Shown here in pieces: positions 17,295 to 25,978 of a stretch of 64,000 nucleotides of DNA (positions within the stretch are counted from its first letter, which is position 1; the number at the start of each line of letters is the position of its first letter). The stretch comes from JADJDM01 sp044352985 (GTDB taxonomy: Bacteria; Bacteroidota; Bacteroidia; B-17B0; Aurantibacillaceae): the NCBI GenBank assembly GCA_044352985.1, contig JBILCU010000001.1, positions 124,001 to 188,000 on the forward strand. Direction: 5' to 3'. Under the pieces are notes generated by a model. The model was not told the origin of the DNA. It searched no databases and saw only the letters and a list, made by a program, of their open reading frames with translations. A program made the translations under genes and the position numbers.

Positions 17295-18122
17295 TTAATC
17301 GTTCAGTCCTTTTATTACTTCATTAACTAATTTTAATCGCTCAATCAACCTATCTCTGCTATCTCTTACTTGATACATTGAATCAATTTCTAATTCTGAA
17401 AAGCCATTTAAACGGCTTTCTAAAATTTGGATTAATTTAATTGATAATTCCTGACTGCCCGATGCAATGTTTTTAATTTGTCTGCCAAGTAATCGTGCAG
17501 ATGCAAGGGTTAATTCAAAATTGTCTTTTATTAAATCTTCGTGTTCAACGCCTTCAAATAATTGGTATCCAGCTATTTCTCCGTAATTCTCCAACAGAAA
17601 ATAAAAGTCTTCTAAATCCTTCGCCCTGATATCAGGTTTTTCGTAAAACGCAATTAATTTTAACACGCACAAGCCGGGCAGAGTAACAACTTTAAATGCT
17701 CCTTCTACAATTTCGGCATACGCCACCGCTTCTTTTGTCCCATATACAGAAAGTTCGGTCGGTGGGTTTTCTAACAACACTTCTCCATCTTTTTCCATCC
17801 CACCAAAAGGAATTAAATCAATTGTTCCGTTAAAATAAAAACGATAAGGTTCTTGCTCATCTCTTTTGAATCCATAGGTTTCAACTAAATCTTTTACAAG
17901 GGTTTTGTATTGCTCGTGTTCATTTATGTAGATGCAAAAATCAACATCTTCGGTTGTTCGTTTTTCGCCAAGCGCAATATGGTCTGTCCATAAATCTCTT
18001 GCTCGCGCGCCAATTAAATAATAGTCTATGCCGTACTTTTTAAAAGCAAGTTCCAACACTTCAAAAGTCTCTTTAAGACCTTCTTTTTTTAATCGATCAA
18101 AATTTTTCTTTAAAAAACTCAT
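17295..18122 (-). CDS. AbiEii-like nucleotidyltransferase toxin of a type IV TA system
   Basis: 275 residues from the ATG at 18122 (the frame can be extended to TTG 18146). The nucleotidyltransferase signature is visible: YYLIGARARDLW, then KRTTEDVDFCIY (the two-acid DxD motif TEDVD), the strand FYFNGTIDLIPFG with the third acid, and RAKDLEDFYFLL. AbiEii/MenT toxins transfer nucleotides to tRNA or similar substrates. Its start overlaps the end of the AbiEi-like gene by 26 bp, the standard AbiE order (antitoxin first). Confidence 0.8.
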   Translation of the reverse strand: MSFLKKNFDRLKKEGLKETFEVLELAFKKYGIDYYLIGARARDLWTDHIALGEKRTTEDVDFCIYINEHEQYKTLVKDLVETYGFKRDEQEPYRFYFNGTIDLIPFGGMEKDGEVLLENPPTELSVYGTKEAVAYAEIVEGAFKVVTLPGLCVLKLIAFYEKPDIRAKDLEDFYFLLENYGEIAGYQLFEGVEHEDLIKDNFELTLASARLLGRQIKNIASGSQELSIKLIQILESRLNGFSELEIDSMYQVRDSRDRLIERLKLVNEVIKGLND

Positions 18123-19107
18123 TGTATATTTTTTGTGCTGTTTCAATGCAGCGATGGTCGCCTGTATTCATTAAATCGGTATAAATTAATAAAGTAGGAA
18201 CTGTATTTTCGTTTACTTCATCGTACTTCCAAAACTTTTTATACACCTTAACATTTCCTTTCGGGTCAGGAATTAATCTGTGATGTTTTATTAATTCGTT
18301 TCTTGTTTCGAGCGTATAAAGTGTAAGTACAGCAGGTTTTAAATAATCGGTAATTAAATTTCCAGCTGGTTCGCCACCCCACCAAGTTTTACCTTGTTTA
18401 ATTGGTAGTCTTTTCCAATTTGCAAAATCTTCTTCTTTTAAAAATCGGAATGTTCCTATTTCTAATTCGGGCTTTAATTTTTCCTCATACTTTATCATCC
18501 AAGTATTCAGCAATTCTTTTTTATTGGTTAGTTTATATTCGTCTTTATTCATTTTTAAAATAAAGCCTTTTTCTTTTAACCCATTTAAAATGTAATTTAC
18601 ATTGCCTAAAGCTATTTCTGCTCGTTGCGCAATTTCACGGTAGGGAGCATTTATTAAAGTTTCATCACGCAAGAAATCGAACAAAACTTTTAATCCTGTT
18701 TTTGTAAAAGCGCGATTTATTTTTTCTTTCTCTTCGGGGAGGGTTTTATTTGTATCAATCCACAATAAATTTTTCCCAAATTTCAGCCAAATATTGCCGT
18801 TGGCTTCTAAATAAGCAATATTATTATTCCGTAATTCTTCTTTTATTTTAGGGAAAATATGGTCGGCAATAATAATAAGTGGTGCTTGGTCTTTTGCCAA
18901 TTTATAGATTAATGGCAAATGAATAGCGCGTAAGTTGTTTTTAACTTCGGCATTCAGTTTTATGATATTGTTTTGATAGGTAAGTTCTACTTGCCCATCC
19001 AATATATTCTCCGCTTTCTTTTGGTCAATAGGCTTCCACTTACCTTTTATTTGGGCAGCTCTTTGGAGGTTTTCCAAAGCTGTTATAACTATATTGTGTT
19101 TTTTCAT
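18097..19107 (-). CDS. AbiEi-like antitoxin/transcriptional regulator
   Basis: 336 residues. Mid-protein winged helix (TKTGLKVLFDFLRDETLINA, then YREIAQRAEIALGNVNYILN, GLKEKGFI) and a C-terminal domain with the AbiEi-type GEPAGNLITDYLKPAVLTLY stretch. In known AbiE systems the antitoxin neutralises the toxin without binding it and represses its own promoter by binding inverted repeats; matching repeats lie upstream here. The system gives phage abortive infection or plasmid stabilisation in characterised cases. Confidence 0.82.
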   Translation of the reverse strand: MKKHNIVITALENLQRAAQIKGKWKPIDQKKAENILDGQVELTYQNNIIKLNAEVKNNLRAIHLPLIYKLAKDQAPLIIIADHIFPKIKEELRNNNIAYLEANGNIWLKFGKNLLWIDTNKTLPEEKEKINRAFTKTGLKVLFDFLRDETLINAPYREIAQRAEIALGNVNYILNGLKEKGFILKMNKDEYKLTNKKELLNTWMIKYEEKLKPELEIGTFRFLKEEDFANWKRLPIKQGKTWWGGEPAGNLITDYLKPAVLTLYTLETRNELIKHHRLIPDPKGNVKVYKKFWKYDEVNENTVPTLLIYTDLMNTGDHRCIETAQKIYNEFFKEKF

Positions 19108-19122
19108 TTTCTTTTACTTATT

Positions 19123-19144
19123 TTGTTCACGTAACCGTGAACAA
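19123..19144. promoter_or_regulatory. operator 1 of the AbiE locus
   Basis: Inverted repeat with 9-bp arms TTGTTCACG / CGTGAACAA and a 4-nt spacer (TAAC), placed at the expected transcription start between the -7 box and the start codon at 19107. Confidence 0.7.
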
Positions 19145-19145
19145 T

Positions 19146-19176
19146 CAAATGTAGTGAACAATCATTAAAATTCAAA
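19146..19176 (-). promoter_or_regulatory. promoter of the AbiE operon
   Basis: On the minus strand: -33 TTTG (19176-19173), 19-nt spacer, -7 TACATTTG (19153-19146). Complete match to the Bacteroidota consensus; the -7 box has the same sequence as that of the MazEF-like pair. Confidence 0.75.
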
Positions 19177-19188
19177 ATTTGTACACTA
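19152..19188. promoter_or_regulatory. operator 2 of the AbiE locus
   Basis: TAGTGAACAA ... TTGTACACTA: 10-bp arms with one mismatch and a 17-nt spacer. It shares the GTGAACAA half-site with operator 1 and spans the -33 to -7 region, so bound repressor would occlude the promoter. Confidence 0.6.
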
Positions 19189-19487
19189 TTTAATCTTGTT
19201 CGCGTTTTCGTGGGCGAATGATTAGTAACGATAATTTCCCCATAAGAGTGTAATAAGATTAGAACTAAAAATGGAAAAATAGATAGACAATCATAATGTT
19301 ATTCAAAGAATGTACAGATACAGATGGGAAATTAAAAATAATTCCTCGCAAATAATCATACAAAAATAAGAACAACCAAATAAAAACTACCTTCACAACC
19401 TGAAGTGACCGTGAGTCGAATTCATTAGTTCATTAAGCGCTTGAAAGCCGTCAATAAATTTCGATAAATTCAACCCGCAGGGTACAA
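19189..19487. other. intergenic, island right edge
   Basis: No intact gene. On the minus strand around 19487-19395 a short stop-free frame (GLNLSKFIDGFQALNELMNS) looks protein-like and may be a gene relic, but I cannot name it. I found no copy of the tRNA-Leu 3' end that would mark a right attachment site. Confidence 0.35.
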
Positions 19488-19522
19488 CAAAAAGGATTAA
19501 GGTTTTGCCTTAATCCTTTTTT
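19488..19522. terminator. terminator of the PorP/SprF gene
   Basis: Stem AAAAAGGATTAAGG / CCTTAATCCTTTTT with a 5-nt loop TTTTG, directly after the stop of the minus-strand gene at 19523; the A/T flanks permit action in both directions. Confidence 0.85.
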
Positions 19523-20488
19523 TTAAAAATCAAAGGAAGGACACTGAACAACATTCATGCTTCTGCTGTACTTTTCATTACCACTCAAAGGTGTAATTCC
19601 AAACATCACTTCAAAAGTGTTTGAATAGGCATTAGTAAATTTGTTTGTTGTGTAATCATAAGAAATTCCAATAATCGAATTCTTAAAAACATTTACCTGA
19701 AGTATTGCCGAAAAAGAATTAGCAACTCTGTAATTCAGCCCTAAACCAATTCTTTTTTTAAAATAAATCATTGTATTTAAATCAACTTGGGGTAAAGAAG
19801 TTAAATTGGATTGAATATGAATTGCAGGAACAATAGAATAATTTTGATACCCCACCTTGATCTTTCTTCCGTAGGTAAAATAATAGTGTGGAGTTAAAAC
19901 AGCATTTGTTCCAATTTGTTGGTCTTTTTGCTGAATTTTGTTCTTATAAATTTGCCTTACACTTAAATCCATAAAAAAACGTTTAGAATACATTCTAAAT
20001 CCCGGAATAAAATCAGGATAGATTTTAATAAAATCGTTACTTGTTTGAAAAGCAGGATCACTTGCATTATACAAATTATTGCTTATACCAAACGATCTCA
20101 TTCCTGCCATTAAACCAAAACCAACATTAATTCCGGTTACCAATCTAAAATGATAGGCATAACCTAAATAATAAGAATCATTACGTAATCCGGCAACATT
20201 ATCACTTTCCATATATGCTGAAAAACCATGTATTCCTTTGTAATTATAATTACCACGATACCCATAATTAACACCAAAGAAAGTAGTTCTTGGCGCACCT
20301 TTAAAGCCAAACCATTGCTGACGAGTGCCCGTCATAAATTCCAATTGTGTAGGATGACTACCTGCATAAGCAGGGTTGTTTCCTAAATTATTTAAAGTGA
20401 ATTGAGTAAAGCGCGGAGTTTGCTGAGCAATAGAAAAAATGGTTGAAAAAAACAAAACCATTATAAAATAAAATATACTTCTGCTCAT
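19523..20488 (-). CDS. PorP/SprF-family type IX secretion membrane protein
   Basis: 321-residue outer-membrane beta-barrel with signal peptide (FSTIFSIAQ) and the family's opening QTPRFTQFTLNNLGNNPAYAGSH, then RQQWFGFKGAPRT and a chain of amphipathic strands. PorP/SprF proteins link T9SS cargo (type B sorting domains) to the PorK/N ring; many paralogues exist and often pair with a large adhesin gene. No such gene is adjacent here, so this copy is an orphan. Confidence 0.9.
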   Translation of the reverse strand: MSRSIFYFIMVLFFSTIFSIAQQTPRFTQFTLNNLGNNPAYAGSHPTQLEFMTGTRQQWFGFKGAPRTTFFGVNYGYRGNYNYKGIHGFSAYMESDNVAGLRNDSYYLGYAYHFRLVTGINVGFGLMAGMRSFGISNNLYNASDPAFQTSNDFIKIYPDFIPGFRMYSKRFFMDLSVRQIYKNKIQQKDQQIGTNAVLTPHYYFTYGRKIKVGYQNYSIVPAIHIQSNLTSLPQVDLNTMIYFKKRIGLGLNYRVANSFSAILQVNVFKNSIIGISYDYTTNKFTNAYSNTFEVMFGITPLSGNEKYSRSMNVVQCPSFDF

Positions 20489-20592
20489 ACAATAAAATTA
20501 CAGATTAAAAGTAAAAGAAATTAATGACATACCTAAATGTAAATTCGATATCTCCTTCTAAAATATTCACACATTAACTTCTTAAATTCAAT

Positions 20593-20600
20593 TATCTTTG
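20593..20600 (+). promoter_or_regulatory. -7 promoter box TATCTTTG
   Basis: Matches TAnnTTTG; the ATG of the next operon follows 13 nt later. No -33 TTTG at standard spacing. Confidence 0.45.
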
Positions 20601-20613
20601 TTTATCATCAGCA

Positions 20614-21156
20614 ATGACTCGAATAAAAATAAACAGCCAAATTATAGATGCTTCTTTAGATAAAAGCCTATGGATTGTTGTTTTGCATGCTTGCAGAATT
20701 CCGCCACACGTTGGTCTCTTATTTAATGGGAATTATTTTTCTTTAAACTTAAAAGGAGTTGAAAAAAACATAGACCTTTCTGTATTGCTTAGAACCATTG
20801 AGCTACAAAACATCAAAAGTGTTTTTTTTAAGGTAAAAAAACATCCGGTTTTTAGTGTAGACTATTTAAAAGAGGTTTTTGAAAACGATCTTTCCAATTA
20901 TCAAAAAGTAACTACAGACAACACCTGCTTTAAGCCCGTAAAATTATTTTTTGAAGAACATTATTTATTCTGCTCGCAACCCATCAATTTTTTATTCGAA
21001 TTGTTTTCGCCTTTGATAACAAACGAGATGATTGAAAAAACAATTGCTTTAAATTTAAAAGAAGAAATTGTTGAAGGTAATTTTACATTTAATACTTATA
21101 ATGCAAAAGACATTAATGATAAATTAGCAAGTATAAAATCTACTCATCATGATTAA
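20614..21156 (+). CDS. conserved hypothetical protein
   Basis: 180 residues, no signal peptide or membrane segment. It has a beta-rich N-terminal half (IKINSQIIDAS, GLLFNGNYFSLNLKG) and a helical C-terminal half. I do not recognise the family. It is the first gene of a tight operon: its last 8 bp overlap the acetyltransferase start, and that in turn overlaps the cytochrome gene, so the three are probably translationally coupled. Confidence 0.7.
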   Translation: MTRIKINSQIIDASLDKSLWIVVLHACRIPPHVGLLFNGNYFSLNLKGVEKNIDLSVLLRTIELQNIKSVFFKVKKHPVFSVDYLKEVFENDLSNYQKVTTDNTCFKPVKLFFEEHYLFCSQPINFLFELFSPLITNEMIEKTIALNLKEEIVEGNFTFNTYNAKDINDKLASIKSTHHD

Positions 21157-21673
21157 CCTGCAAGGAGATAAAATTTACCTTCGTTCGCCCGAACAGCGCG
21201 ATGCTGATTTAATGTATGTGTGGGAAAACAATACCAACAACTGGCAAGTTAGCAATACCATTGTTCCTTACTCAAAATTTTCATTGGAACAGTATTTACT
21301 TAGTGCACATCTTGATTTGTTTACCAATAAACAAATCCGCTTGATGATTTGCACAAAAAACCATGATGCTGTTGGTTGCATTGATCTATTCGATTTTGAT
21401 CCTCATCACAATCGTGCAGGCATCGGGATTTTAATTGATGAAGCCCAACAGGGAAATGGTTTTGCGGATGATGCACTCCTAACATTAATTAAATACTGTT
21501 TCCGTATTTTGTTTTTGAACCAAATTTATTGCAGCATTGGTATTACCAACGAAAAAAGTTTAAGTCTTTTTAAAAAACACCACTTTAAATTAATCGGTAT
21601 CCGAAAGGCATGGAATAAAATTTCCAAAAATGAATTTGAAGATGAATATTTGTTGCAGTTAATTAATGATTAG
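21149..21673 (+). CDS. GNAT-family N-acetyltransferase (RimJ/RimL-like)
   Basis: 174 residues with the RimJ/RimL layout: N-terminal LRSPEQRDADLMYVWENN, central strand VGCIDLFDFDPHHNRAGIGI, acetyl-CoA loop EAQQGNGFADDALLTLIKYC (Q/RxxGxG/A), and C-terminal SIGITNEKSLSLFKKHHFK. It transfers an acetyl group from acetyl-CoA to an amine of unknown identity (protein N-terminus, amino sugar or polyamine). It overlaps both neighbours by 8 bp. Confidence 0.85.
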   Translation: MINLQGDKIYLRSPEQRDADLMYVWENNTNNWQVSNTIVPYSKFSLEQYLLSAHLDLFTNKQIRLMICTKNHDAVGCIDLFDFDPHHNRAGIGILIDEAQQGNGFADDALLTLIKYCFRILFLNQIYCSIGITNEKSLSLFKKHHFKLIGIRKAWNKISKNEFEDEYLLQLIND

Positions 21674-23711
21674 CAATAAATTCATACTTGTTTTTTTTGC
21701 AGGCTTGCTGTATGTAATTTCTTTTTTTATTTCCTGTAATCCTGAGACACAAGAAAAAGAAACAAATACAAAAGATACTCTTACGTCATTATACTTAAAC
21801 CATCATGATACAGCCAAATTTGTTGGCATGAAAACCTGTATGCTTTGCCATCAGGATATGCACAACACCTTTATTGAAACCGGCATGGGCAAATCTTTTG
21901 AACATGCGCACAAAGGAAAATCTTCTGCAAATTTTGAGCACCCGATGATTTATGATAAATTCTCTGACTTTTACTACAAAGCATTTTGGAAAAATGACTC
22001 CATGTACATGCATGAGTTTCGATTAGATAAAAAAGACACCATCTATCAGCGCATTGAAAAAGTAGATTACATTATTGGTTCGGGGCAACATACCAATTCG
22101 CACATGCAAAATAGCAATGGTTATTTTAACCAAATGCCCATGACATTTTATACTCAAAAAAAACAATGGGATTTGCCCCCTGGTTTTGAAAATGGCTTTA
22201 ACACGAGATTCAATCGGAAAATTGGTTTAGAATGTATGAGTTGCCACAACTCATACCCCGAATTTGTATTAGGTTCAGAAAATAAATACAAATCTGTGCC
22301 GGAAGGCATTACTTGCGAACGTTGTCATGGTCCGGGTAGTATACATGTTGCACAACGTAGTAGCGGAACAAAAGTTGATACTTCAAAGTTTATTGATTAC
22401 TCCATCGTAAACCCTGCAAAACTTTCTATCGACAGGCAATTTGATATTTGCCAACGTTGCCACTTGCAAGGTAATGCAGTTTTGAAAGAAGGAAAATCAT
22501 TTCTTGATTTTAAACCCGGAATGAAACTGAGTGATTTCATTACCGTGTTCCTGCCAAAATATTCCAATGCAGATGATGAATTCATTATGGCATCGCATGC
22601 CGACAGATTAAAGCAAAGCAAATGCTTTGTGGTTTCTTATGAAAAATCAATGAAGCAAAAGGCAAACACTTTAAAACCTTATAAAAATGCAATTACCTGC
22701 GTGACTTGCCATAACCCACACTTAAGCGTGCAAGCAACGAACAATACAAAGTTTAATGCTGCTTGTTTAAATTGCCACACTAACTCACAACAAACAAAAG
22801 GCAATTGTTCGGATAAACGTGTTAAGGCACAATTAACTTTTAATAAATCGAAAGACATTAATTGCGTTGGATGTCACATGCCTCGTTCAGGCTCCATTGA
22901 TATTCCGCATGTAACAGTGCACGATCATTACATTCGTAAACCAACAATAAAATCTGAGAAAGAAAAAGTAAAACAATTTATGGGCTTGTTTGCTATAAAC
23001 GATAAGCAGCCAGACTCTTTAACTCGTGCAAAAGCCTATATCAATCAGTTTGAAAAATTTGATCAGAAAACAGAGCACCTTGATTCTGCAAAAAAATACC
23101 TCTCTGTTCAAACTACAAATTTGTTGAATAAAAATTTAGATGCATTGGTGCAGTTGCATTTTTTAAAACAAGATTATGCAAGTGTTGTTACCATCATCAA
23201 TAAATTGGGTAGCGACCCAGTTTTAAAAAACAGATTAAATAAACAAAGTTACAGTAACGATAATGCTTGGACTTGTTACCGAATTGCTGAATCCTATTTA
23301 AATTTAAATAACTCAAAACAAGCATTGCTATTTCATAAGAAAGCTGTTGAACTTGCCCCATTTGTTCCTGATTTTAGAGACAAGTTAGCAAATTGTTATG
23401 CTATAAATGGTGATGTAAAAAATGCTGAAATTCAATTTGAGAAAACCTTAAAAGAATACCCAAAACACATTAGCGCCTTAACCAATTATGGCTATTTATC
23501 ATTAACAATTGGCAATATGCAAAAGGCAGAACAGTTATACAATCAGGCAATAAAATTAGATCCAGATTTTGAACCTTTGCTGATGAACCTTGCTGGATTA
23601 AAAAATTTTAAAGGCGATACAAAAGGCGCCGTAGAACTATTAAAAAAAATCCTGAAACGAAATCCAAATAATCAACAGGCGCAATTAATTTTATCAAAAC
23701 TGAAAGTTTAG
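21666..23711 (+). CDS. multiheme cytochrome c lipoprotein with C-terminal TPR repeats
   Basis: 681 residues. The signal ends in a lipobox (FFISC-N). Seven CxxCH heme motifs lie at about residues 58 (CMLCH), 189 (CMSCH), 217 (CERCH), 262 (CQRCH), 345 (CVTCH), 366 (CLNCH) and 400 (CVGCH), an arrangement like cytochrome c554-type domains. The last ~250 residues hold tetratricopeptide repeats (e.g. NYGYLSLTIGNMQKAEQLYN). It would sit in the periplasm or on the outer membrane, carrying electrons and docking partners by the TPRs. Redox partner and substrate cannot be told. Third gene of the overlapping operon. Confidence 0.88.
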   Translation: MISNKFILVFFAGLLYVISFFISCNPETQEKETNTKDTLTSLYLNHHDTAKFVGMKTCMLCHQDMHNTFIETGMGKSFEHAHKGKSSANFEHPMIYDKFSDFYYKAFWKNDSMYMHEFRLDKKDTIYQRIEKVDYIIGSGQHTNSHMQNSNGYFNQMPMTFYTQKKQWDLPPGFENGFNTRFNRKIGLECMSCHNSYPEFVLGSENKYKSVPEGITCERCHGPGSIHVAQRSSGTKVDTSKFIDYSIVNPAKLSIDRQFDICQRCHLQGNAVLKEGKSFLDFKPGMKLSDFITVFLPKYSNADDEFIMASHADRLKQSKCFVVSYEKSMKQKANTLKPYKNAITCVTCHNPHLSVQATNNTKFNAACLNCHTNSQQTKGNCSDKRVKAQLTFNKSKDINCVGCHMPRSGSIDIPHVTVHDHYIRKPTIKSEKEKVKQFMGLFAINDKQPDSLTRAKAYINQFEKFDQKTEHLDSAKKYLSVQTTNLLNKNLDALVQLHFLKQDYASVVTIINKLGSDPVLKNRLNKQSYSNDNAWTCYRIAESYLNLNNSKQALLFHKKAVELAPFVPDFRDKLANCYAINGDVKNAEIQFEKTLKEYPKHISALTNYGYLSLTIGNMQKAEQLYNQAIKLDPDFEPLLMNLAGLKNFKGDTKGAVELLKKILKRNPNNQQAQLILSKLKV

Positions 23712-23838
23712 TTTTAGGTAAATAAAAAACAATTAATCATAATACGATTAATAAAAAATCTCTATTTTTGATTTACAATTTTAAAAACGAAATAACATTT
23801 AAAATTGACATAAAACATTAGCGTTTGCTAAACATCCT

Positions 23839-23950
23839 GTTGTTGGAAAGTCGAAAATTCAGTAAAGACAGGGAGTATAAGCACAACGCTTACGCCAAGG
23901 CGTGAGCGTTGCTTTACTTTGTCTTTAAGGGCTTCGACTCCCTCAACAAC
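23839..23950. repeat. nested long inverted repeat / possible structured RNA
   Basis: Four successive complementary blocks enclose each other: GTTGTTG (23839) with CAACAAC (23944); GTCGA (23850) with TCGAC (23934); GTAAAG (23862) with CTTTAC (23912); and a near-perfect 12-bp core AACGCTTACGCC (23885) with GGCGTGAGCGTT (23899), one G-U pair. It fills most of the 312-bp gap between the cytochrome and the T9SS-cargo gene. Could be a small transposable-element relic or a folded leader of the next gene. Confidence 0.55.
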
Positions 23951-24023
23951 GAGTATAGCAACTGTCTCACGCTAATTTTATTTATAGCTGCTGCGGGGCA
24001 GAGTGGCGCAAAACAAAAAAACA

Positions 24024-25106
24024 ATGAGAAAAATTTTATTAAGTGCGGTGGCTATAATAAGCATGTCCACTGCAAGCATGGCACAATCAGTTCCAAACTA
24101 TGTTCCCACCAACGGGCTTGTTGGTTGGTGGCCGTTTAATGGCAATGCAAATGATGAAAGCGGCAACAACAACAATGGAACTGTGAATGGTGCTACATTG
24201 ACAACGGATCGGTTTGGAAATATAGGGAAAGCGTATAGTTTTAATGGAACTAGTAATAGAATTGATTTACCATTAAATTTAAACGGGGCATTAATTAATT
24301 TAACCCAGTTCACATTTAGTGGCTTTATTAATAAAAGTTCATTTCAAAATAATGGTGGCGGTATTTTTTCAAATTGGAAATCTGGACCATTAGTAGATCC
24401 TTTCGGAATTATTGTAAGTACGACATATGGCATTGGTGGCAGTAACTGTGCTGGAACAGGTGTTGGATCAAGGGACACTATTCAAAATAATAGTTGGTGC
24501 CACGTGACAGTAGTATTTGATGGAAGCCAAAATAACGCAATAAACAAAATGAAATTGTACATTAACGGTCAACTTGCTTTGCGAGATTCAGGACAAAATG
24601 TTTATTCTAATTTTTCAATAGCAAATAGTTTGGGTAATACAGCAACACATACTGCTTTTGGATCTTGGTATAGTCAATTTGGTTGGATAGGATATTTTAA
24701 CGGAAAACTTGATGACATAGGCATTTGGAACCGCACTTTAAGCCAACAAGAAATTACTAATTTATACAATGCTAATATCTGTTACGATCATGTAACCGTA
24801 ACCGATACATTAATCATCAACACCAACATGGTTGGCTTTAATCCGGTTACTTACCAAAACACCATTAAGGTGTGGCCTAACCCTGCGCATGATCACATTA
24901 CCATTGATAACGGTAACATTGCCAACCTCAACGGTTACCAAATTAAAATCAGTAATGTGTTGGGACAACAAGTGTTTCAATCTGCCATTAACCAACAGCA
25001 ATTTTACATCAATCTTTCTACCTGGAATAGTAACGGCACATATTACATTAACCTAATTAACCCGCAAGGCGTTACCGTTGAAACTCGGGTGATTGTGGTG
25101 CAGTAA
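24024..25106 (+). CDS. secreted LamG-domain protein with T9SS C-terminal sorting domain
   Basis: 360 residues from ATG 24024 (GTG 24003 lies before the signal peptide KILLSAVAIISMSTASMAQ). A laminin-G/concanavalin-like domain follows (~30-250: GLVGWWPFNGNANDESGNNN, SWCHVTVVFDGS, KMKLYINGQL, GKLDDIGIWNRTLSQQEI), then a type A sorting domain at the C-terminus (IKVWPNPAHDHITI, then ISNVLGQQVF and LSTWNSNGTYYINL). It is a cargo of the type IX system, anchored on or released from the cell surface; LamG folds bind glycans or proteins. Confidence 0.88.
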   Translation: MRKILLSAVAIISMSTASMAQSVPNYVPTNGLVGWWPFNGNANDESGNNNNGTVNGATLTTDRFGNIGKAYSFNGTSNRIDLPLNLNGALINLTQFTFSGFINKSSFQNNGGGIFSNWKSGPLVDPFGIIVSTTYGIGGSNCAGTGVGSRDTIQNNSWCHVTVVFDGSQNNAINKMKLYINGQLALRDSGQNVYSNFSIANSLGNTATHTAFGSWYSQFGWIGYFNGKLDDIGIWNRTLSQQEITNLYNANICYDHVTVTDTLIINTNMVGFNPVTYQNTIKVWPNPAHDHITIDNGNIANLNGYQIKISNVLGQQVFQSAINQQQFYINLSTWNSNGTYYINLINPQGVTVETRVIVVQ

Positions 25107-25433
25107 ACCTATGTCACTTCGAGCGGAGTCGAGAAGTAGACAAGAAAGGTCTCGACTTCGCTCGACCTGACAATATATTTTAAAACTTTAGATTTACAAT
25201 TTTTGATATTTGTCATTCCGACAACAGGAGAGATCTAAATCAGATGCTTCCTTCGTCAGCATGACAAACTAAAACCATCCTAAATCCGAATTCTAAAATC
25301 TAAAACAATACTGAACAATGATGGCAAAATAATCGTACCCTGAGGCTCCCGAAGGGTAATATTAATTGATGGTTTCGAGAAACTCAACCACTAATAAATT
25401 ATCTTGTTTATTGGTTCAATTAAAAACTCCTTT
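25107..25433. repeat. intergenic with three inverted-repeat elements
   Basis: No gene. It holds (a) an imperfect 22-bp inverted repeat at 25113-25134 and 25150-25171 (CGAGCGGAGTCGAGA / TCTCGACTTCGCTCG); (b) a TTGTCAT...ATGACAA element at 25211-25268 with partial inner pairing; (c) TACCCT...AGGGTA at 25336-25358. These look like dispersed palindromic repeats often seen between genes in Bacteroidota. Confidence 0.55.
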
Positions 25434-25973
25434 TTACTTCTTAATCGGTTTAAAGGTATTTATGATTGCCTCAATTGTAGTTAAATTCTCATTAAAGAGA
25501 AATGGCTTTGCCCAAAAATAAAGCACGTAATACGTATTACCAAACCTGCTATTTAATTTCCAAACAGTATTGTTTTTAAAACGATCGTTGGCTGCAGATT
25601 TAAACTTTGATACATGCCTTACCCACATCAAATGATCAGTTTCAATGGTGTCTGAGTTGGGAGTCATCTCAAAACGGTATTGCCAAGCGCCTTGCCTACC
25701 ATCTGCATTTACGCCACCTCTGTTGCTTGGATACGCAACAAAATAAATGTATTCAAACCCTTCACCTGATGGAAATTTAATAGAATTGATAACTCCTGAA
25801 CATGGACAAACATTGTTTCCAGCAGGCTTATCCCAATTATCTTTAAAAAAAGATTTTACCTCCCAGTTTTTTGGCACTTCATATTCCATAGCCAACTCAG
25901 GTAAGCTTACTTTTTTTGACTGGGCATAAACAATAAATGGTAATAAATAAAATAGACAGATAAGTACTTTCAT
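25434..25973 (-). CDS. hypothetical secreted protein
   Basis: 179 residues with a signal peptide (ICLFYLLPFIVYAQ). The mature part begins VSLPELAMEYEVPKNWEVKS and carries a CPC motif (NNVCPCSGVI) plus strands ending IEAIINTFKPIKK; it resembles small 'PsbP/MOG1-like' secreted folds in layout, but that is only a guess. It lies 5 bp downstream of arfB on the same strand and is likely co-transcribed. Function unknown. Confidence 0.65.
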   Translation of the reverse strand: MKVLICLFYLLPFIVYAQSKKVSLPELAMEYEVPKNWEVKSFFKDNWDKPAGNNVCPCSGVINSIKFPSGEGFEYIYFVAYPSNRGGVNADGRQGAWQYRFEMTPNSDTIETDHLMWVRHVSKFKSAANDRFKNNTVWKLNSRFGNTYYVLYFWAKPFLFNENLTTIEAIINTFKPIKK

Positions 25974-25978
25974 TGATT

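Noticed and set aside
19440..19500. Right attachment site of the tRNA-Leu island
   Set aside because: The stretch CCCGCAGGGTACAACA only vaguely resembles the tRNA 3' end; no run of identity long enough.
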